A stretch of 64,000 nt of DNA from Bacillus sp. FJAT-29937 (GTDB taxonomy: Bacteria > Bacillota > Bacilli > Bacillales > Cytobacillaceae): assembly GCF_001509555.1 (NCBI RefSeq), contig NZ_LMAS01000011.1, forward strand, positions 35,513-99,512, read 5' to 3'. The notes under the pieces were generated by a model. The model made no database searches. It saw only the letters and a list, made by a program, of their open reading frames with translations, and was not told the DNA's origin. Each line of letters begins with the position of its first letter. Positions within the stretch are counted from its first letter, which is position 1. Shown one piece after another: positions 33,826-42,013 of this stretch. The translations under genes and the position numbers were made by a program.

Positions 33826-34025
33826 TAGTCGGAGAATTTCCGTCTAATGTACAAACTGGATGCTAAAGGAGCAGATATAAGCGGAGAAATTCCGACTAAC
33901 TGCACTAAATAAGGCAAAATCAATAGCATTGGATATGATAAGCGGAAAAGTTCCCCTTATTTTTAAGAAAATATAGATATTTTTCAATTTAAACGGAATT
34001 TCTCCGTTTATTTTTTAAACATAGT
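33826..34025. repeat. Intergenic repeat cluster, family B
   Basis: Repeated inverted motifs: GTCGGAGAATTTCCGTC, AAGCGGAGAAATTCCGACT, AAGCGGAAAAGTTCCCCTTA, AAACGGAATTTCTCCGTTTA, spaced about 50-60 bases apart. Same design as 10065-10275. No coding potential. The following bases up to 34231 hold a possible ECF-type promoter (AAAC at 34180, CGT at 34202; spacing is wider than usual). Confidence 0.65.
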
Positions 34026-34231
34026 AAAAACACCATACAGTTATAATATTTATCATTGTAATAAACATTTATTTAGCAATCCATAGCGATTTATTAGACG
34101 CGACACGCTATTTTTAAATTAAATATAAATGGAACGATTCCGTCTGAGCCAATGTCTAATAGGTAAGACGTCTTTTTTTAAACTGAGCGCGCTGTTGTAT
34201 CCGTGATCACGAGATAAAAGGAGGGGAGATT

Positions 34232-34753
34232 GTGTCCATTTTTAAATCATTCTCCGGTCATTCCTTTGAAAAGTTAATCAAGCATGAACAGGAAAAACTT
34301 TATAAAGTTGCCTATTCATATGTGAAAAATGAACAGGACGCCCTTGATATTGTACAGGAAGCCATTATTAAGGGGTATAAATCCTTTCATAAATTGCAGG
34401 ATATTCATTATTTTTCAACATGGATGACTAGGATACTAATAAATACGTCTATTGACTTTATTAGAAAAACGAAAGATGTTATTTTGCTTGAACCGGACTG
34501 GGTAGATACTGGTTTGAATGAGGAAAATGCTGCTATTATGGCGATGGATATTGAAAAGGTTTTTGAAAGGCTAAAGCCACAGCAAAAAACATTGTTGCTG
34601 CTTCGCTTTTACTACGGATATTCTATTTCGGATATTTCAGAAATAATGGAAAAACCAGAAGGAACCATCAAGTCCCAATTACACCGGACACTTTATCAGG
34701 TAAAAGGAATGCTTGAAAAAGGAGGAGACACATATGGAGAAGCTACAAGATGA
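34232..34753 (+). CDS. ECF-type RNA polymerase sigma factor
   Basis: 173 aa with sigma regions 2 and 4 only. Region 2: YKVAYSYVKNEQDALDIVQE then AIIKGYKSFHKL and YFSTWMTRILINTSIDFIRK. Region 4: LKPQQKTLLLLRFYYGYSIS, DISEIMEKPEGTIKSQLHRT. It redirects RNA polymerase to a small stress regulon once released by its anti-sigma factor. GTG 34232 has AAGGAGGGG upstream. The last 20 nt overlap the downstream gene, a classic sigma/anti-sigma arrangement. Confidence 0.92.
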   Translation: MSIFKSFSGHSFEKLIKHEQEKLYKVAYSYVKNEQDALDIVQEAIIKGYKSFHKLQDIHYFSTWMTRILINTSIDFIRKTKDVILLEPDWVDTGLNEENAAIMAMDIEKVFERLKPQQKTLLLLRFYYGYSISDISEIMEKPEGTIKSQLHRTLYQVKGMLEKGGDTYGEATR

Positions 34754-36074
34754 TATTAGGAAGATGATAAATAATGTGCCTGTACCAGCTGCTCAACTAG
34801 ACAAAACGGTCCAAGAGGCAATAAAAATAGGAAAAAGCACAAAAAGACAGTCATTTATAAAAAGGCAGACCATATTTGCGAGTATCGCCTCCATTCTCAT
34901 CCTAGCAATCGGAGGATTATTATTCAATTCATTCCTTGAAGGAACGACAACGGCGGGTGCCCCTAATAACATTTTATATAATAACGGGGATGAAGGGTTA
35001 AAATTGATGGTTAAGGAGGGGAAAGTAAAAAGTCTATCATTAGTAGCGGAAGATCAAAATATAAAGGTCATGCTAGAAGAAGGGTATATGGACAATCATC
35101 AATTAGCTATATCGTATCACGTTGAGCTTAGTGATCAGATGAGAAAGAAGTATGATACATCTGACATTGAATTAGAACTTTTCGTGAATGAAAAGTCAGA
35201 TGGAAATTCATATTTTAGCGGAATGGATACAAAGGATCTAATAGAAAAGGGAGATATATTAAAGTTCTATAATTCGAAGGAATTTCCGTCTACTTCAGAA
35301 ATCGAAATGCGTATTCATAAAATCAATGATGTAGAGGGAGATTGGTCGTTTGCTTTTACCTTGCAGAAGGAAAGTGAGTTCATTGAAAAGACAAGCCCAA
35401 TTGTTAAAGAGGATGGAAAAGGAAATTCATTTGCTGTTAATAATGTTCAGCTAACTCCATCGGTTTTACTTTTAAATACTAGAATAGAAATGAAGCTGGA
35501 GGAAGCTCTGCCCGAAAATAGTTATCTTGCTTTGTCATTGGTTGCGATAGGACCTGATGGGGTTATGTATCCAGAACACCCGATCAGAAGCACCAGCGGC
35601 TATAAAAATGCCTATGACCAAATGGTTCAGGAAAGAACGCTTCATGAGAAAGTAGAAGTGGCTAGAAGCATAAATGCCCATTCTTATAAAATTGTTCCTT
35701 ATATTACAACGTATAAAGGAAGAGAAGTGCCATCCAGCAATGGAAAAGCCTATGAGTGGGATAATGTCACAGCACCTTTTATGAAGGGAGCTATTTTAAA
35801 CTCAGATTCAAAAATAAAAGTAATAGATATTGCGGAGAATTCCAATGGGACTGTTGTCCAATACGAGATGGACCCATTACAGCCCGTTTTCCCAAGCATC
35901 ATAAGTCAAGAGACCTATCAAATGTATGAGGCCATTAGCTTCAAGCAAATGCCTGATCACATAGAGGTAACCTATCCAAAAGTAAGTCATGAAGAACCAC
36001 TGGAATTTAATATGATTGACTCGACTTATAAAGTATTTTCAGATTTACAAATTGATATTGATTTGAATGAATAA
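34734..36074 (+). CDS. Membrane anti-sigma factor (DUF4179 family)
   Basis: 446 aa. A short cytoplasmic N-terminus (about 1-45, with the sigma-binding function), one membrane helix at about 47-66 (IFASIASILILAIGGLLFNS), and a large extracytoplasmic DUF4179 plus C-terminal immunoglobulin-like part (residues 80-446). ATG 34734 has AAAGGAGG upstream; translation is coupled to the sigma gene by a 20-nt overlap. Release presumably needs regulated proteolysis; no protease gene is adjacent. Confidence 0.85.
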   Translation: MEKLQDDIRKMINNVPVPAAQLDKTVQEAIKIGKSTKRQSFIKRQTIFASIASILILAIGGLLFNSFLEGTTTAGAPNNILYNNGDEGLKLMVKEGKVKSLSLVAEDQNIKVMLEEGYMDNHQLAISYHVELSDQMRKKYDTSDIELELFVNEKSDGNSYFSGMDTKDLIEKGDILKFYNSKEFPSTSEIEMRIHKINDVEGDWSFAFTLQKESEFIEKTSPIVKEDGKGNSFAVNNVQLTPSVLLLNTRIEMKLEEALPENSYLALSLVAIGPDGVMYPEHPIRSTSGYKNAYDQMVQERTLHEKVEVARSINAHSYKIVPYITTYKGREVPSSNGKAYEWDNVTAPFMKGAILNSDSKIKVIDIAENSNGTVVQYEMDPLQPVFPSIISQETYQMYEAISFKQMPDHIEVTYPKVSHEEPLEFNMIDSTYKVFSDLQIDIDLNE

Positions 36075-36171
36075 ATTTTGAGTAAAATTATATATTCATA
36101 TGCTACACCTTCGATTGTTGTGAGATAGTGCCTGAGCATATATTTATAAAAAAACTTCGGCTGGAAATCTG

Positions 36172-36213
36172 AGAATTCATTTTGAATGTTAGTTCAAAGT
36201 GGATTCTTTTTTT
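36172..36213 (+). terminator. Rho-independent terminator of the sigma operon
   Basis: 15-bp stem from AGAATTCATTTTGAA to TTCAAAGTGGATTCT with G-T pairs, then seven T. Confidence 0.82.
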
Positions 36214-36228
36214 ATGATATTTTTTGTA

Positions 36229-36288
36229 TTGAAATTATATGTCACGGCATGATATAGTCAAGATACAATATGTCATGGTGTGACATAT
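36229..36288 (+). promoter_or_regulatory. PadR-controlled promoter with two operators
   Basis: -35 TTGAAA (36229-36234), 18-bp spacer, -10 TATAGT (36253-36258). A palindrome with arms ATATGTCA/TGACATAT lies at 36268-36288, and a half-site ATATGTCA at 36237-36244 sits between the -35 and -10. The two ATATGTCA elements begin 31 bp apart, about three helical turns. ATGT...ACAT palindromes are known PadR operators. Confidence 0.78.
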
Positions 36289-36315
36289 CAAGTTCCGATA
36301 TATGGAGGTATAGAG

Positions 36316-36639
36316 GTGGAAAAGCTAATCAAAAAATATGTACCAATGTCCGAAACCGCCTTTTATATATTATTGACCCTTACAGAACCTTATCATGGCT
36401 ATGGAATTATTAAGCGTGTAGAAGAGCTGACAGAAGGGCGGATAAGGCTAGGTTCGGGCACTATTTATGGAACCTTAACAAAAATGCAAAAAGATGAATT
36501 AATTACTGTTTTTGCAGATGATAAAAGAAAAACGGTTTATGAAGTGACACAGCTTGGCAAGTCGGTTATGAGGGCTGAAATGGCACGGTTAAAGGAATTA
36601 CACGGAAACGTTTTACGCTTTGAGGGGGATTTCCTATGA
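36316..36639 (+). CDS. PadR-family transcriptional regulator
   Basis: 107 aa, the usual length of the short PadR class: MSETAFYILLTLTEPYHGYG, IIKRVEELTEGRIRLGSGTI, YGTLTKMQKDELI, KRKTVYEVTQLGKSV. GTG 36316 is chosen since GGAGG is 7 nt upstream; an ATG at 36280 lies inside the operator. The next gene starts in an ATGA overlap. PadR-DUF2812 pairs recur in Firmicutes. It likely represses its own promoter. Confidence 0.9.
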   Translation: MEKLIKKYVPMSETAFYILLTLTEPYHGYGIIKRVEELTEGRIRLGSGTIYGTLTKMQKDELITVFADDKRKTVYEVTQLGKSVMRAEMARLKELHGNVLRFEGDFL

Positions 36640-37748
36640 AAAAAATGAAATGGCTTTGGAGTTATCGGATTGATCAGACGGAACGATGGCTTACTCAAAT
36701 GGCTAATGACGGCTATCTCCTAGTGAATTTTAATCATTGGTCCCGAAAGTTTTCATTTCAGGAGGGTCAGGGCAAGAAGGCCCAATATGCTGTGCAGTAT
36801 GGAGGAAGAGCATTGCCACATGGACTTGCAAGTGCAGGCTGGGAATTAGCGGCCTCATCAGGAAAGTGGCAAATACTGAAAAATGAAAGTTCTGAAATAG
36901 AGGCTTATCCTGCACGGGATGCTATTTTCAAACGTACAAGAATGCATGCTTACTTATTTTTGCTGATCACGATGTTTATGCTTTCCATTCAGGTGCCTGC
37001 ACTCCTTGTTTTTGGGACAATTATGAGCATAGCGAATGGGCAAATAGGTGTATTACCGGTTGCCATCCCAGTGATTATCTTACTTTTCTTGATTGGATTA
37101 ACTGTTTTTGTTTTCCGTGCCTATCGCAGGTTTGAGCGAAGTGTAATGGATATGGCGATTGAAAAAAGAGGTATGGGGCAAAAAGTGCGTAAATTATATC
37201 TTGGCTGGATGTATCAACCGTTCCAAACGAAGGAATGGCTAGAAAAAATGGCTAGTGATGGGCTGGAGCTAGAATCAGTTTTCGGAGCTGTTTTTACCTT
37301 CCGCAAAACGGAATCTCAAAAGACTATTTACGAAGTGAGCTTTGAACCGAAAGTGAATGCAAATTATTTCGCGCTCCACAAGGAAATGGGCTGGAAGCTA
37401 AAGTTTACGTCAAATATTACATGGCTTAATTATTCAATTTGGGCGAAATCCTACAGTGCTGAAGAAGAGGTACCAGCTTTTACTTACGATCTGCAGGAGA
37501 AGCGGCGCTATATGAAGAAGGCTTTTATGATGAACGTTGGTATGGGTGTATTTTTAATGTTTATTTGCATTCAAAGTTTGTATGTAAATTTTATTTCGAT
37601 GCCAGATTCTTTTTTTGAATGGTCTTTTTATGGGTTTATAAAAGTAGCCTTACTATTTATAACGGTCATGTGGATTGTGTTATTGACAAAAATTATTGCA
37701 GGCTATCGCAAAGAATTAAAAATGCTAAAAGCTGATTCATTGAAATAA
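36636..37748 (+). CDS. DUF2812-family membrane protein
   Basis: 370 aa. Two DUF2812 domains: residues about 5-85 (WLWSYRIDQTERWLTQMAND, GYLLV) and about 185-270 (YLGWMYQPFQTKEWLEKMAS, DGLELESVFGAVFTFRK), each followed by paired helices (about 105-165 and 300-360). The domain is always near PadR regulators but has no known function. ATG overlaps the PadR stop by 4 nt. Confidence 0.87.
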   Translation: MKKMKWLWSYRIDQTERWLTQMANDGYLLVNFNHWSRKFSFQEGQGKKAQYAVQYGGRALPHGLASAGWELAASSGKWQILKNESSEIEAYPARDAIFKRTRMHAYLFLLITMFMLSIQVPALLVFGTIMSIANGQIGVLPVAIPVIILLFLIGLTVFVFRAYRRFERSVMDMAIEKRGMGQKVRKLYLGWMYQPFQTKEWLEKMASDGLELESVFGAVFTFRKTESQKTIYEVSFEPKVNANYFALHKEMGWKLKFTSNITWLNYSIWAKSYSAEEEVPAFTYDLQEKRRYMKKAFMMNVGMGVFLMFICIQSLYVNFISMPDSFFEWSFYGFIKVALLFITVMWIVLLTKIIAGYRKELKMLKADSLK

Positions 37749-37770
37749 CAAAAATAGACTTGTCTGACAG

Positions 37771-37800
37771 TTGACAATTATATGAAAAGGGTGGTAACCT
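37771..37800 (+). promoter_or_regulatory. Promoter of the bmr-like leader
   Basis: TTGACA (37771-37776), 18-bp spacer, TAACCT (37795-37800). The -35 is perfect and the -10 poor, suggesting a weak or activated promoter. Confidence 0.5.
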
Positions 37801-37839
37801 TCAAGAACACTAAACAATTTAGCAAAGGAGGTAAGGACA

Positions 37840-37908
37840 ATGAGAACAGTTAAAATGAATTTCGAGATGAAAAACTTCATACATTGTCCATGCCGATTCT
37901 CTGTGTAA
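37840..37908 (+). CDS. 22-codon leader peptide of the BmrCD-like exporter
   Basis: ATG preceded 9 nt upstream by an unusually strong AAAGGAGGT. The peptide begins MRTVKMNFEM and contains HCPCRF near its end. It is followed within 60 nt by overlapping hairpins and a terminator, then the two exporter genes. In B. subtilis, bmrB is a short leader ORF whose translation controls bmrCD by ribosome-mediated attenuation; position and layout match. The peptide itself is inferred from the ribosome site and context. Confidence 0.72.
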   Translation: MRTVKMNFEMKNFIHCPCRFSV

Positions 37909-37912
37909 TTGT

Positions 37913-37995
37913 GAATTCCTGAAGCGATGAAGGGTATGGAAGGAATTCTATACCTTTTGGAGATGCATGCTCTTTTTAGGGTATGCATCTTTTTT
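37913..37995 (+). promoter_or_regulatory. Transcription attenuator of the BmrCD-like operon
   Basis: Terminator: GATGCATGC (37962-37970) / GTATGCATC (37981-37989) then six T. Upstream, AAGGGTAT (37930-37937) pairs with ATACCTTT (37950-37957); a second AGGGTATG (37978-37985) overlapping the terminator's 3' arm could pair with the same ATACCT instead, preventing termination. GAATTCC (37913-37919) can also pair with GGAATTC (37942-37948). GAATTCC starts 5 nt after the leader stop codon and would be covered by a ribosome paused at the end of the leader. Confidence 0.72.
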
Positions 37996-38037
37996 GTTGG
38001 AATTTTTTAGTGAATGGAAAAAGAGGAGTAGATGACG

Positions 38038-38094
38038 ATGAGAAACAAACAAAAAAGACTGATTTTTAGAAAGGAATCGCTAGATAGTGGGTAG
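38038..38094 (+). CDS. Possible second short leader ORF (18 codons)
   Basis: MRNKQKRLIFRKESLDSG with GAGGAG 9 nt upstream, stopping 38 nt before the exporter start. Highly basic. It may couple translation into the ABC gene or be fortuitous. Confidence 0.3.
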   Translation: MRNKQKRLIFRKESLDSG

Positions 38095-38132
38095 CCATGT
38101 TCCTAACCTGAAAGAGAAAGAGGGTTTGATCG

Positions 38133-39875
38133 ATGTTTGATGTTTTAGGGAAGTTGAGTTGGTTTTTCGGGCAGTATTGGAGACAATATACAGTTGCCGT
38201 TTTCTTTCTAATTATCGCTAGTGTGCTTGAGGTGGTGCCGCCGTATTTACTTGGCTCAATTATCGACATTTTGACAGCCGGTGATATGACGAAGGAGATA
38301 TTAGTCCAATATATTCTCATATTCATTGTGATTATTGTTGGCGGCTATTTCTTGAACTTCATTTGGCAGTACCGCCTATTTGAAGGGGCGATAAATCTTG
38401 AAAGAGTTATGCGCCAGAAGTTAATGCTGCAATTTCTCAAAATGACGCCAACCTTTTATGAGAAAAATCGTACAGGTGACTTGATGGCGCGTGCGACAAA
38501 TGATTTAAATTCCGTGGCACAAACGGCTGGCTTCGGGATCATGACACTCATTGACTCTACGCTATATTTAGGTGCGATTATTTTGGCAATGGGCTTCATG
38601 ATTTCATGGAAGTTAACGCTTTTCGCCATGCTGCCAGTGCCGATTATGGCGGCGCTCATTCAGTACTTTGGAAAGCTTGTTCACGAACGATATATGAAAG
38701 CGCAAGATGCATTTGGGGAACTGAATGATAGTGTTCTAGAGTCTGTGGCTGGAGTTCGTGTCATTCGTGCTTACGTGCAGGAGACGAAAGATGAAGTGGA
38801 CTTTGCTAACAAGAGTGAAGAGGTCTACGAGAAAAATATGCACACAGCGAAAATAAATGCTTTATTTGGCCCAATCACGAAAATTGGAACTGGTATTAGC
38901 TATGTGGTAGCACTCGGCTACGGCGCGGTTCTTGTATCAAATGGCGAAATGACAGTCGGCCAGCTCGTCACATTTAACGTGTATTTAGGGCTCGCGGTTT
39001 GGCCGATTTTCGCGATTGGCGAGCTAATTAATGTGATGCAGCAGGGGAATGCTTCACTTGATCGAGTGCAAGAAACACTTAATTATGAGGCAGATGTTCA
39101 AGACACGAAGGCCCCGATTGCTGTTGCAGCTCCGAATGCTATTGGATTTGATGACCTTATGTTTCAATATCCAACAAGCCAGGTGAAAAACTTACAGAAA
39201 ATCTCGTTGTCACTCAAAAAGGGGGAAACGCTTGGAATTGTCGGGAAAACAGGTGCAGGTAAAACGACTTTCCTAAGACAATTACTTCGTGAATATCCGC
39301 TTAATGAAGGGCAATTACAAATTGGCGGAATTGACATCGCGTCCCAAACAAAAGATCAGATTCTTGATTGGATCGGGTATGTCCCGCAGGATCATGTATT
39401 ATTTTCACGGACGATTCGGGAAAATATTTTATTCGGGAAAGAGGATGCGTCAGAGGCGGATTTGGAGAAAGCGATTCATCTTGCATATTTTAAAAAGGAC
39501 TTAGAGAATCTGCCAAGCGGACTCGAAACATTAGTTGGCGAAAAAGGGGTTTCGTTGTCAGGCGGACAGAAGCAGCGTGTGTCCATTGCCCGTGCGCTCA
39601 TAAAAGATCCTGAAATCTTAATCCTGGATGATTCTCTGTCAGCAGTCGATGCTAAAACAGAAGCTCGCATTATTAAAAACATTCAAAGTGAACGAAGTGG
39701 CAAGACTACCATTATTACCACACATCGTCTGTCCAGCGTGCAGCATGCAGATCAGATTATTGTTCTCGATGAAGGGCAAATTATTGAACAGGGAACACAT
39801 GAAGAGCTTCTCGGACAAAATGGCTGGTATAAGGAACAATTTGACCGTCAACAGCTAGAAGGAGGCGGGGCATGA
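38133..39875 (+). CDS. bmrC: Heterodimeric ABC multidrug exporter subunit, BmrC-like
   Basis: 580 aa: six-helix transmembrane domain (about 15-310) then nucleotide-binding domain. Walker A GKTGAGKTTF, signature LSGGQKQR (canonical), Walker B LILDDSLSAVD with Asp in place of the catalytic Glu. That combination marks the subunit forming the degenerate ATP site in heterodimeric exporters such as BmrCD. The IMQ-free start FDVLGKLSWFFGQYWRQYTV and EVVPPYLLGSIIDILTAGD are family-typical. ATG 38133 has AGAGGG upstream. The next gene overlaps by 4 nt (ATGA). Confidence 0.9.
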   Translation: MFDVLGKLSWFFGQYWRQYTVAVFFLIIASVLEVVPPYLLGSIIDILTAGDMTKEILVQYILIFIVIIVGGYFLNFIWQYRLFEGAINLERVMRQKLMLQFLKMTPTFYEKNRTGDLMARATNDLNSVAQTAGFGIMTLIDSTLYLGAIILAMGFMISWKLTLFAMLPVPIMAALIQYFGKLVHERYMKAQDAFGELNDSVLESVAGVRVIRAYVQETKDEVDFANKSEEVYEKNMHTAKINALFGPITKIGTGISYVVALGYGAVLVSNGEMTVGQLVTFNVYLGLAVWPIFAIGELINVMQQGNASLDRVQETLNYEADVQDTKAPIAVAAPNAIGFDDLMFQYPTSQVKNLQKISLSLKKGETLGIVGKTGAGKTTFLRQLLREYPLNEGQLQIGGIDIASQTKDQILDWIGYVPQDHVLFSRTIRENILFGKEDASEADLEKAIHLAYFKKDLENLPSGLETLVGEKGVSLSGGQKQRVSIARALIKDPEILILDDSLSAVDAKTEARIIKNIQSERSGKTTIITTHRLSSVQHADQIIVLDEGQIIEQGTHEELLGQNGWYKEQFDRQQLEGGGA

Positions 39876-41623
39876 GTACGAGTAAACGATTAACGAAGTA
39901 TGCAATGCATTTTAAGCGGGTCATTTTCATTGGATTACTTTTCTTATCAGCTGCGGTTTTTACAGATCTAGCGGGCCCGTTCATCGCTAAGAAAATTATT
40001 GATGAGCATATGACAATGGGTGTCATTGAAATAAAGCCGATTGCCTGGCTCCTTTGCTTATATCTTATTTTAGCGATCGCCACAGCAATATTACGCTATT
40101 TTATGTATATTTATTTGCAATCTGGCGCAAACCGGATTGTCCAAAAATTGCGTATGGATGTGTTTGGGCATATACAAACACTGCCAATACAGTATTTTGA
40201 TAACTTGCCAGCAGGAAAAATTGTCGCGCGTGTCACAAATGATACAGAAGCGATTAGAAACTTATATGTACAGGTACTTTCTAATTTCGCGACCAGCTTT
40301 ATTTCGGTCGCAGGTGTCTATATTGCACTGTTTATCTTAAATTGGAAATTGGCGATGATTGCCTTAATCATGATTCCATTTATTTATTTGTGGATGATTT
40401 TATACAGAAAATATGCGAAGCAATACAATGGTGTGATTCGGACGAAAATTGCTGACATTAATGCGATGATTAATGAGTCCATTCAAGGGATGACGATTAT
40501 TCAAGCCTTTCGCCGTGAGCAGCAGATGACGAAGGAATTCGATGATATGAATGAAGAGCATTATGCTTATCAGCGGAAATTATTATTTCTGGATTCAGCC
40601 ACTTCCTTTAATCTAGTGAATGTCATACGGCTTATCATGTTTACCATTTTCATTATATATTTTGGCACCCGATCCATTACGGCAGCAGAAATGGTTTCAG
40701 CGGGAACTTTATATGCATTCGTTGATTATTTAACGAGATTGTTTAATCCTATTACGAATGTGGTAAATCAGTTTTCACAGCTTGAACGCTCGCTAGTTGC
40801 GGGAAACCGTGTATTTGAGGTATTGGATATTAAAGGCGAAAAGGTCTCGCAGGAAACGATGCCAAGATACGATGGGCATGTCGTATTCGAAGATGTGTCA
40901 TTTGCTTATCAAGACCAAGATTACGTATTGAAGGAGTTATCCTTTGAAGCGAAGCGCGGCGAAACGGTGGCACTTGTTGGCCACACAGGCTCTGGAAAAA
41001 GCTCCATTATGAACTTGCTGTTCCGTTTCTATGATCCGTCAAAAGGGAGGATTTATATTGATGGTATCGACATAACGGCTGTACCTAGACAGACCATCCG
41101 TGAACATATGGGCATTGTTCTGCAGGATCCATATTTATTCACGGGAACGATTGCTTCAAACGTAAGCTTGAATGATCCAAAAATTACGAGGGAAAAAGTA
41201 GAGGAAGCATTGAAAGCAGTTGGAGCCGAACGTGTACTAGGTCATCTGGAAAAAGGGATTGATGAGCCTGTTATTGAAAAAGGCAGCACCCTTTCCTCTG
41301 GACAGCGTCAGCTCATTTCCTTTGCGCGGGCCCTTGCCTTTGACCCGGCGATTTTAATATTGGATGAAGCGACATCAAATATTGATACAGAAACAGAAGA
41401 AATCATCCAGCATGCGATGGATGTTCTGAAAAAAGGACGAACAACATTTATTATTGCCCACCGTCTTTCAACCATTAAAAATGCTGATCGGATTCTTGTG
41501 TTGGAGCGAGGCGTGATTAAAGAACAGGGTACACATGATGAACTGCTGGCACAAGGCGGCATCTATGATCAAATGTATCAAATGCAGGCGAAGTCACTGC
41601 ATAAAAAAGTGAGTGTAGGTTAG
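39872..41623 (+). CDS. bmrD: Heterodimeric ABC multidrug exporter subunit, BmrD-like
   Basis: 583 aa: transmembrane domain (about 20-320), then NBD with Walker A GHTGSGKSSI, altered signature LSSGQRQL, and canonical Walker B LILDEATSNID with the catalytic Glu. This complements the partner exactly: active site from BmrD Walker motifs plus BmrC LSGGQ. Exports drugs from the inner leaflet; actual substrates unknown. It is shorter than the roughly 670 aa I recall for B. subtilis BmrD, lacking an insertion. Ends before a strong terminator. Confidence 0.9.
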   Translation: MSTSKRLTKYAMHFKRVIFIGLLFLSAAVFTDLAGPFIAKKIIDEHMTMGVIEIKPIAWLLCLYLILAIATAILRYFMYIYLQSGANRIVQKLRMDVFGHIQTLPIQYFDNLPAGKIVARVTNDTEAIRNLYVQVLSNFATSFISVAGVYIALFILNWKLAMIALIMIPFIYLWMILYRKYAKQYNGVIRTKIADINAMINESIQGMTIIQAFRREQQMTKEFDDMNEEHYAYQRKLLFLDSATSFNLVNVIRLIMFTIFIIYFGTRSITAAEMVSAGTLYAFVDYLTRLFNPITNVVNQFSQLERSLVAGNRVFEVLDIKGEKVSQETMPRYDGHVVFEDVSFAYQDQDYVLKELSFEAKRGETVALVGHTGSGKSSIMNLLFRFYDPSKGRIYIDGIDITAVPRQTIREHMGIVLQDPYLFTGTIASNVSLNDPKITREKVEEALKAVGAERVLGHLEKGIDEPVIEKGSTLSSGQRQLISFARALAFDPAILILDEATSNIDTETEEIIQHAMDVLKKGRTTFIIAHRLSTIKNADRILVLERGVIKEQGTHDELLAQGGIYDQMYQMQAKSLHKKVSVG

Positions 41624-41651
41624 GGGCAAGTAGGTAGGCTCTGTTCATGCA

Positions 41652-41688
41652 AAAAAGTTAACGCTCAAGGTTTGGGCGTTAACTTTTT
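41652..41688 (+). terminator. Rho-independent terminator of the exporter operon
   Basis: AAAAAGTTAACGC / GCGTTAACTTTTT with short loop; very strong, both strands T-rich. Confidence 0.9.
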
Positions 41689-41689
41689 A

Positions 41690-41885
41690 TAAAGAGGACC
41701 ACAAGTCCGTTATTTTCATTTAATGGGCAAATTTTAGAGCTAAGAGGACACAGGGTACGCTATTGCCATAAAAACATGAGGTAATCACCGCTTTTTTACA
41801 ATATAACGGTACCTGTGTCCGCAAACATAAGGAATTACCCCATTTTTGAACAAATAACGGAACTGGTGTCCGCTGATTGTGGTGA
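41690..41885. repeat. Intergenic repeat, family A copy 2
   Basis: AGAGGACCACAAGTCCGTTA, GAGGACACAGGGTACGCTAT, ATAACGGTACCTGTGTCCGC, AAACATAAGGAATTACCCCA, ATAACGGAACTGGTGTCCGC. Nearly the same order and spacing as 19797-19985. It fills the gap before the S66 peptidase. Confidence 0.8.
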
Positions 41886-42013
41886 AAATACTTGGGGTAA
41901 AAAGCAATCTCACATTTTTTGATGAAACTAAGGTGCTCATGAAAAAGTATCGTGAATAATTGTCGTAAAAGCTTTGAGAAAGATTAATAACCATTTGGAA
42001 AGTAGGTATTCAA

